Source: Neorhizobium sp. JUb45 (GTDB taxonomy: Bacteria; Pseudomonadota; Alphaproteobacteria; Rhizobiales; Rhizobiaceae). From it: a stretch of DNA of 64,000 nucleotides. Position 1 is the first letter of the stretch; every line of letters begins with the position of its first letter. The notes under the pieces were generated by a model. The model worked only from the letters and a program-made list of their open reading frames with translations. It searched no databases and had not been told where the DNA came from. Below, piece by piece: positions 61,357 through 64,000 of this stretch. The position numbers were made by a program, and so were the translations under genes. The stretch lies in assembly GCF_004343585.1 (NCBI RefSeq), contig NZ_SLYW01000002.1, positions 1,054,001 through 1,118,000 of the forward strand. Direction: 5' to 3'.

Positions 61357-64000
61357 TCAGTTGAAGCGACCTGCTGCGTGTGCCAGCATGGTGTAGACCT
61401 TGCCGGTGTCCGATGTCAGGTAGCTCTGCGTGACGCTCTTGTCGCGGTCGGTGCGTGCGACATCGGCAAGCAGCTTTTCGAAATCAGCAATATAGCGATC
61501 AACGGCAGTCCGGAATTCCGGTTCACGATCGTATTTGCTCTTGATGTCGTCGAAGGTCTGCTGGCCCTTGAGCGTGTAGAGGCGACGGGTGAAGACGTCG
61601 CGCTCGCCGCGCTGGTAACGCCGCCACAGGTCGACCGAAGCTTCATGGTCGATGGCGCGGGCGATATCGACCGACAGCGAGTTCAGCGATTCGACCATGT
61701 GACGCGGGTTGCGGTTGTCACCATGGCGGGTCGACGGCTCCTGCGGTGGACGCTGGCGCGGTGCGGATTCGGCCGGCTGTTCGTCACGCGAAGCGCCACG
61801 CAGCAGATCGCTGATCCAGCCACCGTTTTCATCGCGGCGCTGCGGTTCGGCAGCGCGCGACGGCTGCTGTGCCGGACGGTCGAGCGGCAGAGAGCCACGC
61901 AGGCCGCTGGCCAAGCCACCCGAGATGCCGCCCGACAGGATATCGCGCGGGGACTGGGTTGCGGCCGGAGCCGGCTGTGCGACGCGCTGCTGCAGAGCCG
62001 GGGCAGGCTGCTGCGGTGCAATCGGTGCCTGGGTGTAGACCGGCTGCTGTGCGATTGGCTGGGGGGCGATTGGAGCAGGAGCAGGAGCCGGCATCGGAGC
62101 AGGCGCCGGGGCCGGACGAACCGGTTCGGCGACTTCGAGCTGCTGGGCCGAACGGCCGACCAGTGTCGAGATATCCTGCAGGGCCTTGATCTGCTCGGAA
62201 ACGGCGCGACGCATGGCGGCAGCGCTTTCCTTGGCTTCTTCCGGCAGGTCGAACGCACCGCGCTTCAGTTCCGAACGGGTGGCGTCCAGTTCCTTGCGGA
62301 TGTCGCCGGCCGAGCGGCGGATCTCGTCGGTCGCACCGGCGAAACGGCCGATCGCGTCATCGACCGACTGGCGCAGCGTTTCGCGCAGCTGATCGGCGGC
62401 CGTGTCGGACTTGCCGGCAGCGTCTGCGAGCATGCGCTCGACATCGGCAAGCGAGCCGGCAATACCACCGCGCATGCGATCGGACAGTTCACGCGAGCGG
62501 CGTTCAGCATCACCCAGCGTACCTTCAATGGCGCGGGTCGCTTCCTGACCGGCGTTGAAGAAGGCGTTGCGCATGTTTTCCGCCGTGGCTTCGGCACGCT
62601 GCTGTGTTTCGCCAAGCGAGCGGCCGATATCGGCGAAGGACGACTGCAGGCCTTCGCGAAGGCGCGAGGAAACCTGCGAGGAACGATCCTCGGCGCGGTC
62701 GAATGCGCCTTCGACGAGGTTCGTCAGGTTGCGCATGGTGAGTTCGATCTCTTCCGAGCGTTTGACGAGGCCGACCGAAAGGTCGCGCAGAGCCGTCTGA
62801 CGTTCGTCGAGCGTGCCGACGAGGTTGGACTGGGCGGCACCCAGCAGTTCCGACGCCTGGCCGAGAACACGCGAGTGGTCGTCGAAGCGGCCGACGATAT
62901 TGCCGACCTGGGACAGAGTTGCAGACGAAACGGTCGACAGACGCTCGACATTGTTTTCGAGAAGACGGCTGGCGCTCGATACGACGTCGGCAGACTGGGC
63001 GGCAGACTGCGAGAACCGGTCGGCAGTGGCGCCGAGACGTTCGTCGGCGGCACCAAGCTGTTCAGCAGCGCGTTCGATCGTGCCACCAAGCTCGGCAGCG
63101 GTGCGCTGAACCAGCGAGGCGATGCCCGTGTTGCTGTCTTCAAGGCGCGAGATAAGGCTGTGGACGCTGGCGGCCAGACCCTGCTCGACGCCCTGCATCT
63201 TGCCGGCAACTTCGTCGCCGCGCTGGCTGATGGCCGACAGCGTGTCGTTGGTGCGGGCAGCAAGTGCCTCGACCAATGCATTGTTTTCCTGGCGCAGGCG
63301 CTGGCTGGTTTCTTCCGCGGCTGCGGAAAGACGGCCGGCCGTCTGTTCGGCGGCAGAGGTCAGCTGCTCGGCAGCGAGGCGGCCGGATTCGGCAGCCTGT
63401 TCGAGAGCCGGGCGTGCCTTTTCGTCGATCAGGCGCGAGAATTCGGCCGAACGGCTAGCCAGCATCGAGTTGAGGTCACGCGAACGGTTGTCCAGCGACG
63501 AGCGGATGGCTTCGCCGCGGGCTTCCAGTGCCTTGTCGACCTGATCTATGGCGGCATTGATTTCACCGGCAGTCTGCGACAGCGCGCTGCGGACATTGTC
63601 GCCGCGCTCGCCGAGCGACTTTTCTGCGTCGCCGAGTGCTTCCGTAATGGCGGCGACCTGACCCTTTACCAGCGCATCGGCTTCGGCAACCTTGTTGACG
63701 ATCGAATTGCCGGCTTCGGAGAATGCCTGTGCAACGGCTGCGGCCTGACCGGAAAGACGGCCCTGCGTTTCGGAAATGCGGCCGACGATCTCGTTGGAAC
63801 GGTTCTCGATCGACTGCGTGAATTCGGCATTGCGGGCGCCGAGTTCCTCGGAGAACTGCGTGCCGGCACGCGACAGCGATTCGACGGCGCGCATGGCTTC
63901 GCTGTCCATGCCTTCGGCAGCCGTTGTGACGGCGTCGCGCATGGCGGAAGCAAGCGTTGCTGCCTTGCCTTCGATGGTGCGGCTGACGGCATCGAGGCCG
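61357..64000 (-). CDS. C-terminal part of a giant coiled-coil/apolipoprotein-like protein (start outside window)
   Basis: The frame runs open from the stop at 61357 to the right edge, so only the last 880 or so residues are seen. The visible N-terminal two-thirds is one long helical, Ala/Glu/Arg/Ser-rich region with repeated units (AEQLTSAAEQTAGRLSAAAE, ATRAIEGTLGDAERRSRELS), a pattern often hit by apolipoprotein A1/A4/E models or called kinesin-like. Then come a Pro/Gln/Ala linker (about 61960-62120) and a conserved C-terminal domain: VESLNSLSVDIARAIDHEAS, VDLWRRYQRGERDVFTRRLY, and VDRYIADFEKLL. It is probably cytosolic or envelope-associated and structural; function unknown. Confidence 0.88.
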   Translation of the reverse strand, partial: GLDAVSRTIEGKAATLASAMRDAVTTAAEGMDSEAMRAVESLSRAGTQFSEELGARNAEFTQSIENRSNEIVGRISETQGRLSGQAAAVAQAFSEAGNSIVNKVAEADALVKGQVAAITEALGDAEKSLGERGDNVRSALSQTAGEINAAIDQVDKALEARGEAIRSSLDNRSRDLNSMLASRSAEFSRLIDEKARPALEQAAESGRLAAEQLTSAAEQTAGRLSAAAEETSQRLRQENNALVEALAARTNDTLSAISQRGDEVAGKMQGVEQGLAASVHSLISRLEDSNTGIASLVQRTAAELGGTIERAAEQLGAADERLGATADRFSQSAAQSADVVSSASRLLENNVERLSTVSSATLSQVGNIVGRFDDHSRVLGQASELLGAAQSNLVGTLDERQTALRDLSVGLVKRSEEIELTMRNLTNLVEGAFDRAEDRSSQVSSRLREGLQSSFADIGRSLGETQQRAEATAENMRNAFFNAGQEATRAIEGTLGDAERRSRELSDRMRGGIAGSLADVERMLADAAGKSDTAADQLRETLRQSVDDAIGRFAGATDEIRRSAGDIRKELDATRSELKRGAFDLPEEAKESAAAMRRAVSEQIKALQDISTLVGRSAQQLEVAEPVRPAPAPAPMPAPAPAPIAPQPIAQQPVYTQAPIAPQQPAPALQQRVAQPAPAATQSPRDILSGGISGGLASGLRGSLPLDRPAQQPSRAAEPQRRDENGGWISDLLRGASRDEQPAESAPRQRPPQEPSTRHGDNRNPRHMVESLNSLSVDIARAIDHEASVDLWRRYQRGERDVFTRRLYTLKGQQTFDDIKSKYDREPEFRTAVDRYIADFEKLLADVARTDRDKSVTQSYLTSDTGKVYTMLAHAAGRFN

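Overview
The window is GC-rich chromosomal DNA with the gene content and codon habits of an alphaproteobacterium, most likely a member of Rhizobiaceae (Rhizobium, Agrobacterium, Neorhizobium or a relative). The main clues are an N-terminally extended UvrB, a class II DAHP synthase, BluB, a MaeB/Tme-type malic enzyme with a phosphotransacetylase-like tail, an STAS-MlaE/MlaF/MlaD lipid transporter, a very large coiled-coil protein, and a TGA-N9-TCA iron box of the RirA type. The genus assignment is inference from remembered families, not from a search. Almost everything is core-genome material. There is no phage, IS element, CRISPR array, tRNA or rRNA that I can see.

Layout. 1-8 kb: the 5' part of uvrB (it runs off the left edge), a membrane GGDEF-EAL protein, an overlapping DUF1800-DUF1501 pair, a composite palindromic intergenic repeat and a TPR-methyltransferase. 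8-20 kb: a proline/alanine-rich OmpA-family protein, a membrane-anchored unknown with a Cys cluster, a phzF-msrC-GNAT operon, an AT-richer leucine-rich-repeat gene, an ankyrin protein, an atypical SDR, a D,D-carboxypeptidase, an I78-type inhibitor, a NYN ribonuclease-like protein, a GFA protein and a VOC protein. 20-32 kb: a RutG-like NCS2 permease, a soluble hybrid histidine kinase, a TadG-like vWA protein, mobA-mobB, an EamA transporter, a large chemoreceptor, a toxin-antitoxin locus whose ParE-like toxin is frameshifted, and moaA. 32-46 kb: a DUF971 protein, a CPA2 antiporter overlapping a PPOX-fold protein, a diguanylate cyclase, fumC, an L,D-transpeptidase, gph, rpiA overlapping a DUF2059 gene, gor and DAHP synthase. 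46-64 kb: a TolB-like propeller, bluB, a secreted unknown, maeB, an LpxH-like phosphoesterase, a siderophore ABC transporter operon with an iron box, dgcA, a four-gene Mla-type operon, a 66-residue protein and the C-terminal part of a giant coiled-coil protein (it runs off the right edge).

Functional threads. Envelope and peptidoglycan upkeep recurs: OmpA-like protein, D,D-carboxypeptidase, L,D-transpeptidase, DgcA, the Mla operon, and an LpxH-like enzyme. Molybdenum cofactor genes (mobA, mobB, moaA) lie within about 6 kb of each other but are not one operon. c-di-GMP turnover is represented by two separate proteins. Central metabolism includes fumC, maeB, rpiA and gph.

No convincing new multi-gene defence or biosynthetic system was found. 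The observations most worth checking are the frameshifted ParE toxin with its intact antitoxin, the iron box in front of the siderophore operon, the composite repeat at 7023-7196, the insertion-bearing DUF1800 protein, the compositionally distinct LRR gene, and the candidate structured RNA near 45.7 kb.
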